A stretch of 64,000 bases of DNA from JAPHSX01 sp039714395. Lineage in GTDB: Bacteria > Pseudomonadota > Gammaproteobacteria > Thiohalomonadales > Thiohalomonadaceae. This document shows positions 51,929-60,750 of this stretch, one piece after another (the first letter of the stretch is position 1; the number at the start of each line of letters is the position of its first letter). The notes below the pieces were generated by a model. It ran no database searches. It saw only the letters and a list, made by a program, of their open reading frames with translations, and was not told the origin of the DNA. A program made the translations under genes and the position numbers. The DNA is taken from assembly GCA_039714395.1 (NCBI GenBank), contig JBDLJH010000012.1, positions 28,091-92,090 of the forward strand. Reading direction: 5' to 3'.

Positions 51929-53429
51929 TGGTGTGCAGGAGAGCGCCGCTATAGTGGATTCTGAGCAGTTACGCCTGCCCTTTGCCTTTGTACGACGTCA
52001 CGGTGTGCTGTTGTTATGGGAGGAGGGGCCTCGTCTGGTTTGTCGTGATGGCGTCGAGCTATCCAGTATCGCTGAGGTTCGGCGCTTGTTGCGGCGGGAC
52101 TTTGCCATAGAGCCGGTCGATACCGAGCAGTTCGATGACCTGTTGCAACAGAGCTACGAGCACGGAGGTAGTGACTCGATGCAGGCGATGGACGAGCTGG
52201 ATGGTGATCTCAACCTTAACGATGTAGCGCAGCAGCTGGCCGAGCCGGAAGACCTGATGGAGAGTCAGGATGATGCCCCCATTATTCGCCTGATCAATGT
52301 TCTGCTCACCGAGGCGGTGCGCGAGGACGCCTCCGATATTCATATTGAATCGTTTGAGAGCAGTATGGTGGTGCGTTTTCGCATCGATGGGGTATTGCGT
52401 GAGGTGTTGCGCCCAAAGCGTGCGATTGCGCCACTACTCATATCGCGTATTAAGGTGATGGCTAAGCTTGATATTGCCGAAAAACGCCTGCCACAGGATG
52501 GACGCATCTCACTCAAGGTGGCCGGGCGAGCGGTTGATGTGCGTGTCTCCACTTTGCCTTCGGGCCATGGTGAGCGAGTGGTGCTGCGTCTACTCGATAA
52601 ACAGGCGGGTCGTCTGGATCTGGAACATCTGGGGATGGCTGCTCGCGATCAGCAAGAGGTTGATCGCCTGATTCATCAACCCCACGGCATTATTCTCGTC
52701 ACTGGCCCCACCGGCTCGGGTAAGACCACAACCCTTTATGCCGCACTGAGTCGTCTCAACGAAACCAAACGCAACATTCTTACTGTCGAGGATCCCATTG
52801 AGTATTACCTCGATGGGATCGGCCAGACCCAGGTCAACACCAAGGTCGATATGAGCTTTGCCCGTGGCCTGCGTGCGATCCTGCGCCAGGATCCAGATGT
52901 GGTGATGGTGGGTGAAATCCGCGACCTTGAGACGGTAGAGATCGCGGTGCAGGCATCCCTCACCGGTCATCTGGTGCTCTCCACCCTGCATACCAACACA
53001 GCAGTCGGTTCCGTCACCCGTATGCGCGATATGGGGGTTGAACCCTTCCTGCTCTCCTCCAGCCTTATTGGAGTGCTGGCGCAACGGCTGGTGCGTCTAC
53101 TGTGTGATGAGTGTAAGCAGCCCTATGTGGCTAATGAGAAAGATTGTGAGCTGATGGGCATTGATGCCACCCAGCCGCCTACCCTCTACCGTGCCAGTGA
53201 GGGTTGTCTCCACTGTAACAACATGGGCTACCGCGGGCGTACCGGTATTTATGAGTTGGTCACCATCAACGAGGCCATGCGTGGCATGATCCACGACGGC
53301 AGTGATGAGCTTGAGCTGGAACGGGAGGCACGTCGCCACTCCAGCGGTATTCGTAGCGACGGCTTTCGCCGTGTACTGGCAGGTGAGACCTCATTGGATG
53401 AGGTGTTGCGCGTGAGCGGGTTAGAGTAG
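51912..53429 (+). CDS. gspE: Type II secretion ATPase GspE
   Basis: This 505-residue cytosolic hexameric ATPase powers pseudopilus assembly. An N-terminal GspL-binding domain (to about 110) is followed by Walker A GPTGSGKTTTLYAAL, the Asp box (TVEDPIEYYLDGIGQTQV), Walker B DPDVVMVGEIRDLET and the His box HLVLSTLHTNTA. A tetracysteine zinc site is split as LCDECKQ and GCLHCNN. The ATG at 51912, inside the gspD end, begins the family sequence. Confidence 0.96.
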   Translation: MSLPTNGVQESAAIVDSEQLRLPFAFVRRHGVLLLWEEGPRLVCRDGVELSSIAEVRRLLRRDFAIEPVDTEQFDDLLQQSYEHGGSDSMQAMDELDGDLNLNDVAQQLAEPEDLMESQDDAPIIRLINVLLTEAVREDASDIHIESFESSMVVRFRIDGVLREVLRPKRAIAPLLISRIKVMAKLDIAEKRLPQDGRISLKVAGRAVDVRVSTLPSGHGERVVLRLLDKQAGRLDLEHLGMAARDQQEVDRLIHQPHGIILVTGPTGSGKTTTLYAALSRLNETKRNILTVEDPIEYYLDGIGQTQVNTKVDMSFARGLRAILRQDPDVVMVGEIRDLETVEIAVQASLTGHLVLSTLHTNTAVGSVTRMRDMGVEPFLLSSSLIGVLAQRLVRLLCDECKQPYVANEKDCELMGIDATQPPTLYRASEGCLHCNNMGYRGRTGIYELVTINEAMRGMIHDGSDELELEREARRHSSGIRSDGFRRVLAGETSLDEVLRVSGLE

Positions 53430-53439
53430 GCATACTACG

Positions 53440-54654
53440 ATGGGTGCCTTTGAATACAGTGCGCTGAATGAGCGTGGCCGCGAGAAGAAGGGGGTACTGG
53501 AAGGTGATACCGCCCGCCAAATTCGCCAACAACTGCGCGAGCAGGGACTGACACCGCTTTCAGTCGAGGAGGTCGCGCAACGCGAGACCCGCGAACGCCG
53601 GGGCTTTACGTTAACACGAGGCATCAGCGCCACCGAGCTGGCCCTGATTACGCGCCAGCTGGCCACGTTGGTACAGGCCGCGCTGCCGCTGGAGGAGGCA
53701 CTACAGACGGTAGCCCGTCAAAGTGAGCAGCCGCGCCTTAAGAGTATGATGCTGGCGGTACGCTCAAAGGTAATGGAGGGGCACACTCTGGCGGATGGTC
53801 TTTCCGATTTTCCTCACGTGTTTCCTGAACTCTATGTCACCACCGTTTCTGCTGGTGAGCAGTCGGGTCATCTCGACGTGGTACTGGAACGGCTCGCCGA
53901 CTACACCGAAAAACGTCAGCAGATGCGTCAGAAGATCATGCTGGCCCTGTTTTATCCGGTGATCCTTACTGCAGTGGCTATCCTTGTTACCGGTGGCCTG
54001 CTTACCTATGTAGTACCGCAGGTGGTACAGGTGTTTGAGGGTATTGGTCAGGAGTTGCCCTGGCTTACTGTTGCCCTTATTGCCGTTAGTGATTTTTTAC
54101 GTGCCAATGGTGTGTGGTTGATCTTTTTGTTGGTATTGGTGGTGGTCACTATGAAGTCACTACTTCGTCGTGAGGCAATGCTTTTTCGCTGGCATCGCAC
54201 GTTGCTACATTTGCCTCTGATTGGTCGATTGGCACGTGGTCTTAATACCGCCCGTTTTGCACGCACCTTCAGCATCCTCACCGCCAGTGGTGTGCCGGTG
54301 TTAGAGGCGATGCGCCTCTCCTCAGAGGTGATGGGTAATTTGCCGATGCGCAATGCTGTGAATGAGGCCTCTCATCGGGTACGTGAGGGTGGAGGAATTG
54401 CTCATGCTTTAGAGCAGAGTCACTATTTTCCGCCGATGACGCTACACCTGATCGCCAGTGGCGAGGCGAGTGGCAAGCTGGAATCGATGCTGGAACGGGC
54501 CGCAGACAATCAGGAGCGCGAGCTGGAGACAGTGATTGCCATGGTAATGGGAATGTTCGAGCCGATACTGATTCTGGTGATGGGGGCTGTGGTACTTATT
54601 ATCGTGCTGGCTATTTTGCTACCCATCTTCGACCTTAATCAACTGGTCCACTAG
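53440..54654 (+). CDS. gspF: Type II secretion inner-membrane platform protein GspF
   Basis: This 404-residue polytopic protein has two T2SSF domains. Each contains a six-helix cytosolic bundle followed by membrane helices near 170-195, 218-240 and 370-395. It starts MGAFEYSALNERGREKKGVLEGD, typical of GspF, and contains GEQSGHLDVVLERLADY and ASGEASGKLESMLERAADNQE, the two repeated landmarks. It lies 10 bp after gspE. Confidence 0.96.
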   Translation: MGAFEYSALNERGREKKGVLEGDTARQIRQQLREQGLTPLSVEEVAQRETRERRGFTLTRGISATELALITRQLATLVQAALPLEEALQTVARQSEQPRLKSMMLAVRSKVMEGHTLADGLSDFPHVFPELYVTTVSAGEQSGHLDVVLERLADYTEKRQQMRQKIMLALFYPVILTAVAILVTGGLLTYVVPQVVQVFEGIGQELPWLTVALIAVSDFLRANGVWLIFLLVLVVVTMKSLLRREAMLFRWHRTLLHLPLIGRLARGLNTARFARTFSILTASGVPVLEAMRLSSEVMGNLPMRNAVNEASHRVREGGGIAHALEQSHYFPPMTLHLIASGEASGKLESMLERAADNQERELETVIAMVMGMFEPILILVMGAVVLIIVLAILLPIFDLNQLVH

Positions 54655-54695
54655 GGCCGTGGATATTAAACATAATGGAAGGACAACAACTGACA

Positions 54696-55136
54696 ATGCG
54701 ACAGCTTAAACAGACTCACTTACAGGGTGGTTTTACCCTTATCGAGATCATGGTGGTGGTGGTTATTCTCGGTATTCTTGCCGCCGTGGTGGTACCGAAG
54801 ATCATGGACAATCCGGATAAGGCGCGCATCGTTAAGGCAAAACAGGACGTGCGGACGCTGAAGGGTGTACTCGACCTCTATAAGCTCGATAATTTCTCCT
54901 ATCCCAGTACCGATCAGGGGCTGCAGGCATTGGTCCAGAAACCGTCTGGTTCGCCTGAGGCACGTAACTGGAAGCAGGGCGGTTATGTGGATCGCTTATC
55001 CAAGGATCCCTGGGAGAACGACTATCAATATCTCAACCCCGGTGTGAATGGTGAGATCGATGTCTTTAGTTATGGTGCCGACGGTCGTCCCTCTGGTGAG
55101 GGTGTGAATGCCGATATCGGCAACTGGAGCGACTGA
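54696..55136 (+). CDS. gspG: Major pseudopilin GspG
   Basis: This 146-residue major pseudopilin has a short basic leader cut after Gly in QGG|FTLIEIMVVVVILGIL, with Glu5 present. The C-terminal domain shows TLKGVLDLYKLDNFSYPSTDQGLQALV and the calcium-site loop GADGRPSGEG. The ATG at 54696 gives the usual leader length; an in-frame ATG seven codons earlier (54675) is an alternative. It needs a GspO-type prepilin peptidase, which must lie outside the window. Confidence 0.95.
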   Translation: MRQLKQTHLQGGFTLIEIMVVVVILGILAAVVVPKIMDNPDKARIVKAKQDVRTLKGVLDLYKLDNFSYPSTDQGLQALVQKPSGSPEARNWKQGGYVDRLSKDPWENDYQYLNPGVNGEIDVFSYGADGRPSGEGVNADIGNWSD

Positions 55137-55146
55137 GACTCCAGCC

Positions 55147-55692
55147 ATGCGGTACTTGCGCCACACGCATCAGCACGGCTTCACTCTGCTAGAACTGATG
55201 GTGGTGGTGGTATTGATCGGCATCATCCTCACCTTCGTGGTGGGCTCCGTGGGTGATGGCGGGCGCGGTGATCGCATCAAGCGCGAGGCCCAACGACTCA
55301 CCTCGCTGGTGGAACTGGTGGGTGAAGAGGCGGTACTGAAATCCTCGCTAATCGGGTTGCATTTTGTCGAGCACGGCTATGAATTTATGCGATATGGCGA
55401 TAGTGAGCAGCCCTGGCAGCTGGTGCGCGATGATGGGCTACTCAGGCCACGTGAGTTAGATGAGACGATGGTGATGCGGTTGTTGGTGGAGGGGTTTAGT
55501 GTCGAACTTGGCGAGATAGCGCACCCTGAGAAAGAGGATGCTGGACCGAAGCCACAGATAATATTTATGCCCGGTGGTGAGCGCACCGCCTTTGAGTTGT
55601 CGCTCCTTTACGAGGATGACGAATCCGGTTTTATGCTTAGTGTTCCACCAGTGGGCCCGATCGAACAGCGTCGTATGGAGGCACGTCGTTAG
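55147..55692 (+). CDS. gspH: Minor pseudopilin GspH
   Basis: This 181-residue minor pseudopilin has the prepilin cleavage site HG|FTLLELMVVVVLIGI with Glu5. The middle keeps the GspH feature RLTSLVELVGEEAVL and WQLVRDDGLLRPREL. The start at 55147 gives a 10-residue basic leader. It lies 10 bp after gspG, and gspI begins right at its end. Confidence 0.92.
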   Translation: MRYLRHTHQHGFTLLELMVVVVLIGIILTFVVGSVGDGGRGDRIKREAQRLTSLVELVGEEAVLKSSLIGLHFVEHGYEFMRYGDSEQPWQLVRDDGLLRPRELDETMVMRLLVEGFSVELGEIAHPEKEDAGPKPQIIFMPGGERTAFELSLLYEDDESGFMLSVPPVGPIEQRRMEARR

Positions 55693-56079
55693 ATGCGGTG
55701 GCAGGCCCAGCGTTCACGTGGTTTTACCCTGCTCGAGGTAATGGTGGCTCTGGCCGTGCTGGCCATTGCCCTGGCGGCGATGATCAAGGGGACGGCCGAT
55801 AATGCAGCTAATGCGGCCTACCTGCGAGACAAGACTCTGGCCCACTGGGTGGGGATGAATGTTGTGACTGAGCAACGCCTGGCGGTGAAATGGGATGAGT
55901 TGGGTGTGCAACGTGGTGAAGAGGAGATGGCGCGGCATACTTGGTACTGGCAGGCCAGGCTCAACAAGACCTTTGATGAGGATGTGCGACGTCTCAATGT
56001 GGAGGTGCGGGGTAGTGATGATCGAGATACCTCTGCGTTGATAACCCTGGTCGCCTTTGTACCGAGGCCAGTGAAGTGA
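55693..56079 (+). CDS. gspI: Minor pseudopilin GspI
   Basis: This 128-residue minor pseudopilin has the cleavage site RG|FTLLEVMVALAVLAIAL and the typical AHWVGMNVVTEQRL. It nucleates the tip complex with GspJ and GspK. The start directly abuts the gspH stop; the stop overlaps gspJ by 4 bp. Confidence 0.93.
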   Translation: MRWQAQRSRGFTLLEVMVALAVLAIALAAMIKGTADNAANAAYLRDKTLAHWVGMNVVTEQRLAVKWDELGVQRGEEEMARHTWYWQARLNKTFDEDVRRLNVEVRGSDDRDTSALITLVAFVPRPVK

Positions 56080-56729
56080 AATGTTACTGCCAGCATGGTT
56101 TTACCCTGCTTGAGATGTTGGTGGCCCTGACCGTTTTCGCCCTGTTATCAGCAATGGTCTACGGTGGTCAGATGGCGGTGCTCAATGCCAAACAGGCAAC
56201 CGACAGGCAGGCTGAAAAGCTTAAGCAGCTGCAACGTGCGATGCTGATGTTTGAGCGGGATATTAGCCAGCACCTGCTACGCCCGGTACGTGATGATTAT
56301 GGTGACAGCCAGCCACCAATGGTATCAGCTGACTACGGCGATATACGCCTTAGTTTGACTCGTGCCGGCTGGCAGAATCCGCTGAATCTGCCGCGCAGTA
56401 CCTTGCAACGAGTAGGCTACGGCATAGAGGATGAGAAGTTGCTGCGCTACAGTTGGCCGATGTTGGATCGTGCCCAGGGCAGTGAACCGTACAAAATGGT
56501 GTTGCTGGAGTCGGTTCGTGATTTGAAGCTGCGCTATCTTGGCCGGGATCGTGAGTGGCAGGATCAGTGGCCACCACACCCCAGTGGCAATGAACCGCTG
56601 GTGGTAATGCCGCTAGCGGTTGAGATGACGCTGGAACTGGAGGATTGGGGGACTTTTCGTCGTATTGTTTCTACGCCAGGGGGCGGTGTTGATATGCAGG
56701 CCGTCCCAGAGACGGAGAAAGAGTTGTGA
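56076..56729 (+). CDS. gspJ: Minor pseudopilin GspJ
   Basis: This 217-residue minor pseudopilin has the site HG|FTLLEMLVALTVFALL, then KLKQLQRAMLMFERDISQ, characteristic of GspJ. It forms the pseudopilus tip with GspI and GspK. It overlaps both neighbouring genes by 4 bp. Confidence 0.93.
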   Translation: MKCYCQHGFTLLEMLVALTVFALLSAMVYGGQMAVLNAKQATDRQAEKLKQLQRAMLMFERDISQHLLRPVRDDYGDSQPPMVSADYGDIRLSLTRAGWQNPLNLPRSTLQRVGYGIEDEKLLRYSWPMLDRAQGSEPYKMVLLESVRDLKLRYLGRDREWQDQWPPHPSGNEPLVVMPLAVEMTLELEDWGTFRRIVSTPGGGVDMQAVPETEKEL

Positions 56730-57652
56730 ACAGGGGACCGCAGCGTGGCGTCGCACTTATTCAGGCAATGCTGGTGGTGACCTTAGCTACCAGTGTGGCG
56801 GTCTCCATGGTCTCGCGTCAGCAATTTGATATCCGTCGTACAGGTAATATGTTGCAGGCAGAGCAGGCGGGACTTTATGCCGATGGTATTACGGCGTGGG
56901 CGGCACAACTGTTACGCCGTGATCGTGAGAACAATCAGGTCGATCACAATGAAGAGGAGTGGGCCTCCATGTTACCGCCAATTCCGGTGGAGGGTGGCAG
57001 CATTGGTGGTCATATTGAGGATCTGCAAGGACGCTTTAATCTCAATTCTCTGGTGGTGGCAGGCAAACATGATACAAAGGCGGTGGAACGATTTCGTCGC
57101 CTGCTCATGGCGCTGGAACTAAGTTTGGATCTGGCGATGGTAGTGGCCGACTGGATCGATACCGATCTGGAACCCGGTTACCCGGGCGGTGCGGAGGATG
57201 ACCGCTACATGAGTCGTGAGCGCCCTTACCGCAGCGCCAACGGGCCGATGCTCAGCTCATCGGAGTTGTTGTTGCTGGAGGGGATGGATGCAGAGATATA
57301 TGAGAAGCTACGGCCCCATGTTGCGACTTTGCCAGCAGGTACAAAGTTAAATGTAAACACTGCCAGTGCACCGGTGTTAATGAGCTTGACCAAGGCGTTG
57401 AGCCCCGCCGATGCGGATGCTCTGATCGAGGGGCGGGGTGATGAGGGTTACGGCAAGGTAGATGATTTTTTGAGTCATGATGTATTGGCCGGACAGGAAT
57501 TAGAGGTCGATATACTGGCCGTGCAGAGCGATCATTTTTTGATCGTATCGCAGGTACAGTTTGGAGAGCTCTCGCAGCAGCGTTACAGCGTGCTGCAGCG
57601 GGATCAAAAAGGGAGTAGCCGCATTCTGATGCGAGCGCAGGGGACTTACTGA
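56726..57652 (+). CDS. gspK: Minor pseudopilin GspK (tip subunit)
   Basis: This 308-residue large minor pseudopilin has the site RG|VALIQAMLVVTLATSVAVS. Position +5 is Gln rather than Glu, in line with GspK lacking Glu5 so that it caps the pseudopilus. DLQGRFNLNSLV and ADWIDTD... segments and a helix-hairpin-helix part (KLNVNTASAPVLMSL) are family features. It overlaps gspJ by 4 bp. Confidence 0.93.
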   Translation: MNRGPQRGVALIQAMLVVTLATSVAVSMVSRQQFDIRRTGNMLQAEQAGLYADGITAWAAQLLRRDRENNQVDHNEEEWASMLPPIPVEGGSIGGHIEDLQGRFNLNSLVVAGKHDTKAVERFRRLLMALELSLDLAMVVADWIDTDLEPGYPGGAEDDRYMSRERPYRSANGPMLSSSELLLLEGMDAEIYEKLRPHVATLPAGTKLNVNTASAPVLMSLTKALSPADADALIEGRGDEGYGKVDDFLSHDVLAGQELEVDILAVQSDHFLIVSQVQFGELSQQRYSVLQRDQKGSSRILMRAQGTY

Positions 57653-57654
57653 TT

Positions 57655-58869
57655 ATGCAAGCAACACTCTACATTCGACTGGGCAGCGAGCCACAGGGTG
57701 AAGTGCGCTGGACGAGCAATTCCGTGCAGGCCACCTCTGCTGTGCGCGAAGGTGAGTTGAAGGAGGCACCACTGCGCACACAGGGTGAGCGCCTGTGCGT
57801 GCTCCTGCCTGCGGCTCCACTACTTCCCCTCTTTGCTACCCTGCCACCGCTACAGGGGCAGAAGTTGCGTCGTGCCGTGCCCTACGCAGTGGAGGAGCAG
57901 CTGGCCGATGATGTGGAGGCCTATCATTTTGCCCTGGGTAAGCGCCAGGCAGACGGGACGCTACCACTGGTGGCGGTAAACAGGGAACAGATGGTGGCGT
58001 GGCAGACACGCTTTGCCGAGGCAGATATTAAACCCCATACCGCTCTTAACGAGGCACAACTGCTGCCATGGCAGCCCGGAGAGATGAGTCTGCTGCTGGA
58101 ATCCGACGGGGCCTTGCTACGTATTTCTAACTATGAAGCCTACAGTCTGCCGCTTGATGGCCTGGAGCCGTTGCTGGAGCTGGCGTTGCAACGTGCTCCT
58201 GATGATGTGACAAGTTTACATACTTACGATGCCCGTGGTGAGAGTGCCGAAGAGCCTCGTTGGCAGGGGGCCCTGGGTGAACTGGAACAGCAATACGAGG
58301 TCGTTACTGAGCCCCTGTCGCTGCTAATTTCTGGCCACGACCAATCTGCCATCAATCTGTTGCAGGGGGAGTTTGGACGTAAGGAGCAATTGGGACGCTT
58401 GTGGCGACCATGGCGCGCCACGGCGGCACTATTGGCATGTTGGCTACTGTTACTCGGTGGTGAGTCGATTTACAACTACCAGCGGCTGGCCGCCGAGGAG
58501 GAACGCCTCTACAGGGCGGTGGAGCAGGTCTATCGCGACACCTTTCCCGAGGCGAAGAATGTGGCCAATCCCAGGGTGCAGATGGAGCGCAAATTGACGG
58601 AGTTGCAGGGGGGCGGTAATGGTGGTGCCTTTGTCGCACTGCTGGGTGCAAGCGGACCGGTGTTGAACTCTGCTAAGGGGGTGCAACTACAGAACCTGCG
58701 ATATCGTGAGGGAGAACTGGAGCTGGCGCTGGAACTCAAGGACCTGCCCACGCTGGACACCCTCAAAGAGAGCCTGCAGCAACAAGGGTTGGAGGTGGAG
58801 ATCCGTAATGCCACCAGCCGTGATAATAAAGTCGAAGGGCGTGTGGTGATCAGGGAGATGGGACAATGA
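57655..58869 (+). CDS. gspL: Type II secretion protein GspL
   Basis: This 404-residue bitopic protein couples the GspE ATPase to the platform. An actin-like cytosolic domain (about 1-240, with PYAVEEQLADDVEAYHFALG) is followed by a transmembrane helix (about 258-275, AALLACWLLLLGGESIYNY) and a periplasmic ferredoxin-like domain (about 330-400). It lies 2 bp after gspK and overlaps gspM by 4 bp. Confidence 0.93.
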   Translation: MQATLYIRLGSEPQGEVRWTSNSVQATSAVREGELKEAPLRTQGERLCVLLPAAPLLPLFATLPPLQGQKLRRAVPYAVEEQLADDVEAYHFALGKRQADGTLPLVAVNREQMVAWQTRFAEADIKPHTALNEAQLLPWQPGEMSLLLESDGALLRISNYEAYSLPLDGLEPLLELALQRAPDDVTSLHTYDARGESAEEPRWQGALGELEQQYEVVTEPLSLLISGHDQSAINLLQGEFGRKEQLGRLWRPWRATAALLACWLLLLGGESIYNYQRLAAEEERLYRAVEQVYRDTFPEAKNVANPRVQMERKLTELQGGGNGGAFVALLGASGPVLNSAKGVQLQNLRYREGELELALELKDLPTLDTLKESLQQQGLEVEIRNATSRDNKVEGRVVIREMGQ

Positions 58870-59345
58870 TGCAGTACTGGCACAATCTGCAGGCACGTGA
58901 ACAGCGCACCTTATTGATCGGTGGGGTGGCGGCACTGTTGCTGTTGCTCTATAGCGTCGTGCTCGACCCCTTCGCACAGGAGTTGCAGCGCCTGGAGCAG
59001 AGCGTGGCCGCGGATAGTGAATTACTGGCGTGGATGAAGGTGTCGGCACAACAGGTTAAAACACTACGCGCTAGCGGCAGTGGTAAACGTGGTAACGCTA
59101 AGTCCCTGCTCAGTCTGGTCGATGCCAGCGCCAGGAAAAATGGCTTGGGTGGGGCGCTCGAACAACTGAAACCTGAGGGTGATGGAGTACGCCTGCATTT
59201 TGAGGCGGCGGGCTTTGATGACATGCTGCGCTGGTTGGGGCGGTTGGGTGCCGAACAGGGAGTCGGGGTGACCACGCTTACCCTGGAGCGCCTGCCTTCA
59301 CCCGGAAGAGTTAACGCCACGGTAGTGCTGGAGCGAGGGGCATGA
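58866..59345 (+). CDS. gspM: Type II secretion protein GspM
   Basis: This 159-residue bitopic protein has an N-terminal membrane helix (LLIGGVAALLLLLYSVVL, about 16-33), a coiled-coil stretch (FAQELQRLEQSVAADSELL) and a periplasmic ferredoxin-like domain. It pairs with GspL. It overlaps gspL and gspN by 4 bp each. Confidence 0.92.
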   Translation: MMQYWHNLQAREQRTLLIGGVAALLLLLYSVVLDPFAQELQRLEQSVAADSELLAWMKVSAQQVKTLRASGSGKRGNAKSLLSLVDASARKNGLGGALEQLKPEGDGVRLHFEAAGFDDMLRWLGRLGAEQGVGVTTLTLERLPSPGRVNATVVLERGA

Positions 59346-60115
59346 TGGAGCGGATGAGCCATTGGTGGCATTACCTGTTACTCGGTGTTGTCGCATTGCT
59401 GCTGTTTCTGGTGATGCGTTTTCCGGCGCAGGTGGCGTACGGCCTGGTTGCAGATTCTCTAGGCAAGGAGGTACAGCTCGCCGGTGTGACAGGAACTCTG
59501 TGGCGCGGTGAGGCACAGCAACTACAAGTTCAGAGCCGGGCCGTTGCCAGCCTTAACTGGCAACTCTCAGCCTGGGGGCTATTGTGGGGCCGGTTGAGTG
59601 GTGAGGTGAGTGCGCATCAGGACGATGCCTACCTGCAGTCTCAGCTTACAACACCACTGGGTGGTGGTGAGTTGTCATTATCAGAGACCGAGGCTCGCAT
59701 ACCTTTAAGCCTCATTCAGCCTTATTTAACACAATTGCCACTCCCTCTTGATGGGGTGATATCGTTAAAATTAGATGCATTGCAGATTGATGCCGAAGGC
59801 CGGCCACAACAGGCCACAGGTCGAGTGGTGTGGCACCAGGCAGGCGTGAGTGCACCACAACCACTCCTCTTTGGTGATCTGCAAATGGATCTGGAAAATA
59901 TTGATGGTGGTGGTATCGAAGGCACTATCAGCGATAGCGGAGGCCCTTTGCATTTAAGGGCCACCCTTACCATGAGCGTTGACGGTGCGTATCAGCTTGA
60001 AGGCAAGGTAAAGGCAACGGAGTTGGCCGCACAGGAGTTGCGACAGTATTTATCCCTGCTTGGCAAGGCCGATGCCGAGGGCTTCCGTTCCATCAACCTC
60101 CGAGGTGCGATTTAG
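59342..60115 (+). CDS. gspN: Type II secretion protein GspN
   Basis: This 257-residue bitopic protein has an N-terminal membrane helix (about 8-26, YLLLGVVALLLFLVMRF) and an otherwise beta-rich periplasmic part (VTGTLWRGEAQQLQVQ, LSLIQPYLTQLPLPLDGVISLKL). GspN is dispensable in several T2SS. It is the last gene of the operon and intact. A decayed copy of its final third lies 2.6 kb downstream (62531-62786), and directly after its stop is a decayed copy of the degS 3' end. Confidence 0.9.
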   Translation: MMERMSHWWHYLLLGVVALLLFLVMRFPAQVAYGLVADSLGKEVQLAGVTGTLWRGEAQQLQVQSRAVASLNWQLSAWGLLWGRLSGEVSAHQDDAYLQSQLTTPLGGGELSLSETEARIPLSLIQPYLTQLPLPLDGVISLKLDALQIDAEGRPQQATGRVVWHQAGVSAPQPLLFGDLQMDLENIDGGGIEGTISDSGGPLHLRATLTMSVDGAYQLEGKVKATELAAQELRQYLSLLGKADAEGFRSINLRGAI

Positions 60116-60173
60116 CGCTCCTCTTTCCCAGCTCGTTTCCCCACCCACGGTTATTAGTCTAAGCACCCTGCCT
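60112..60173 (-). pseudogene. Remnant of degS 3' end after gspN
   Basis: The 60 bp after the gspN stop align, with small gaps, to the intact degS tail at 62783-62843. Shared blocks are TTAGCGC, CAG..CGTT..CC, and AGC.CC.TGCC. Read on the minus strand it gives GRVLRLITVGGETSWERG against the DegS tail GKALELKIEVGERPAQER. It is too short and diverged to be functional. The alignment is by eye. Confidence 0.6.
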
Positions 60174-60492
60174 GGAAAAATCTTACCCGGTTAATTTAGT
60201 AGTTACTGACAACAATACTCAGAAATATTGTGAACGGATCATAGTCGCCATAACAACCCGTTAATGGTGTTGTTTGGGAGTGAGCAGTTGAATAAAAAAT
60301 GAGATCTAAACGTTGCGATCAATGGGTTACGGCTGACCATAAAAGTAGTAAATGAATTGGATGTAACCTTTGTAACATTTAGACCCGTTCAAAATATATA
60401 TTTGTTACATTTTTTGATTCTGTATAGCGGAAAATGCTTTTTTTTTCCTTTCTAAATGGTACCCTTTACGTATAAGTTTCTACTATGAACAC
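60174..60492. other. Low-GC intergenic stretch with no gene
   Basis: About 320 bp, distinctly richer in A and T than the neighbouring operons. It holds a nine-T run (60438-60446), a near-repeat of TTTGTAACA and TTTGTTACA, and ACAATA...TATTGT inverted arms. No open frame or recognisable promoter is convincing. Confidence 0.6.
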
Positions 60493-60543
60493 ATGGAACA
60501 CATGGAACACATGGAACACATGGAACACATGGAACACATGGAA
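60485..60543 (+). repeat. Tandem 9-bp repeat (ATGGAACAC)n
   Basis: Five perfect copies of ATGGAACAC run from 60493 to 60537, with a partial copy on each side (ATGAACAC at 60485-60492 and ATGGAA at 60538-60543). The unit is a multiple of three and lies at the start of a 70-codon open frame (60493-60705, repeating Met-Glu-His). No ribosome-binding site precedes that frame, so its translation is doubtful. Copy number may vary between strains. Confidence 0.9.
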
Positions 60544-60689
60544 TCACGGATAGAGCACCGCTATCGTTTCCATTGGTTAAAAATCAATTGTCGCAACATA
60601 CTCTCTATAAAAAATCACGATAACAGGAATTTCCTGAACACATTATGTGCTGTATTAGATTATGGCGCGCGATGGGAACGGGGGAGTTG

Positions 60690-60711
60690 CATGCTCATTA
60701 GCTAGAGCATG
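60690..60711. promoter_or_regulatory. Stem-loop upstream of the lipoprotein gene
   Basis: CATGCTC (60690-60696) and GAGCATG (60705-60711) are perfect 7-bp arms with an 8-nt loop, 39 bp before the lipoprotein ATG. There is no strong T-run, so it is not a clear terminator. It may be a leader structure or an operator. Confidence 0.4.
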
Positions 60712-60750
60712 TTATTTGATGTATATATACTAGGATCAAGGAGAAAGATA

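Noticed and set aside
60493..60537. Short regularly spaced repeats that might be taken for a CRISPR array
   Set aside because: The units are 9 bp, directly adjacent and without spacers, so it is a simple tandem repeat.
60493..60705. 70-codon open frame beginning with repeated Met-Glu-His
   Set aside because: There is no ribosome-binding site, no similarity is recognised, and the frame is created by the 9-bp repeat. It is kept only as part of the repeat entry.
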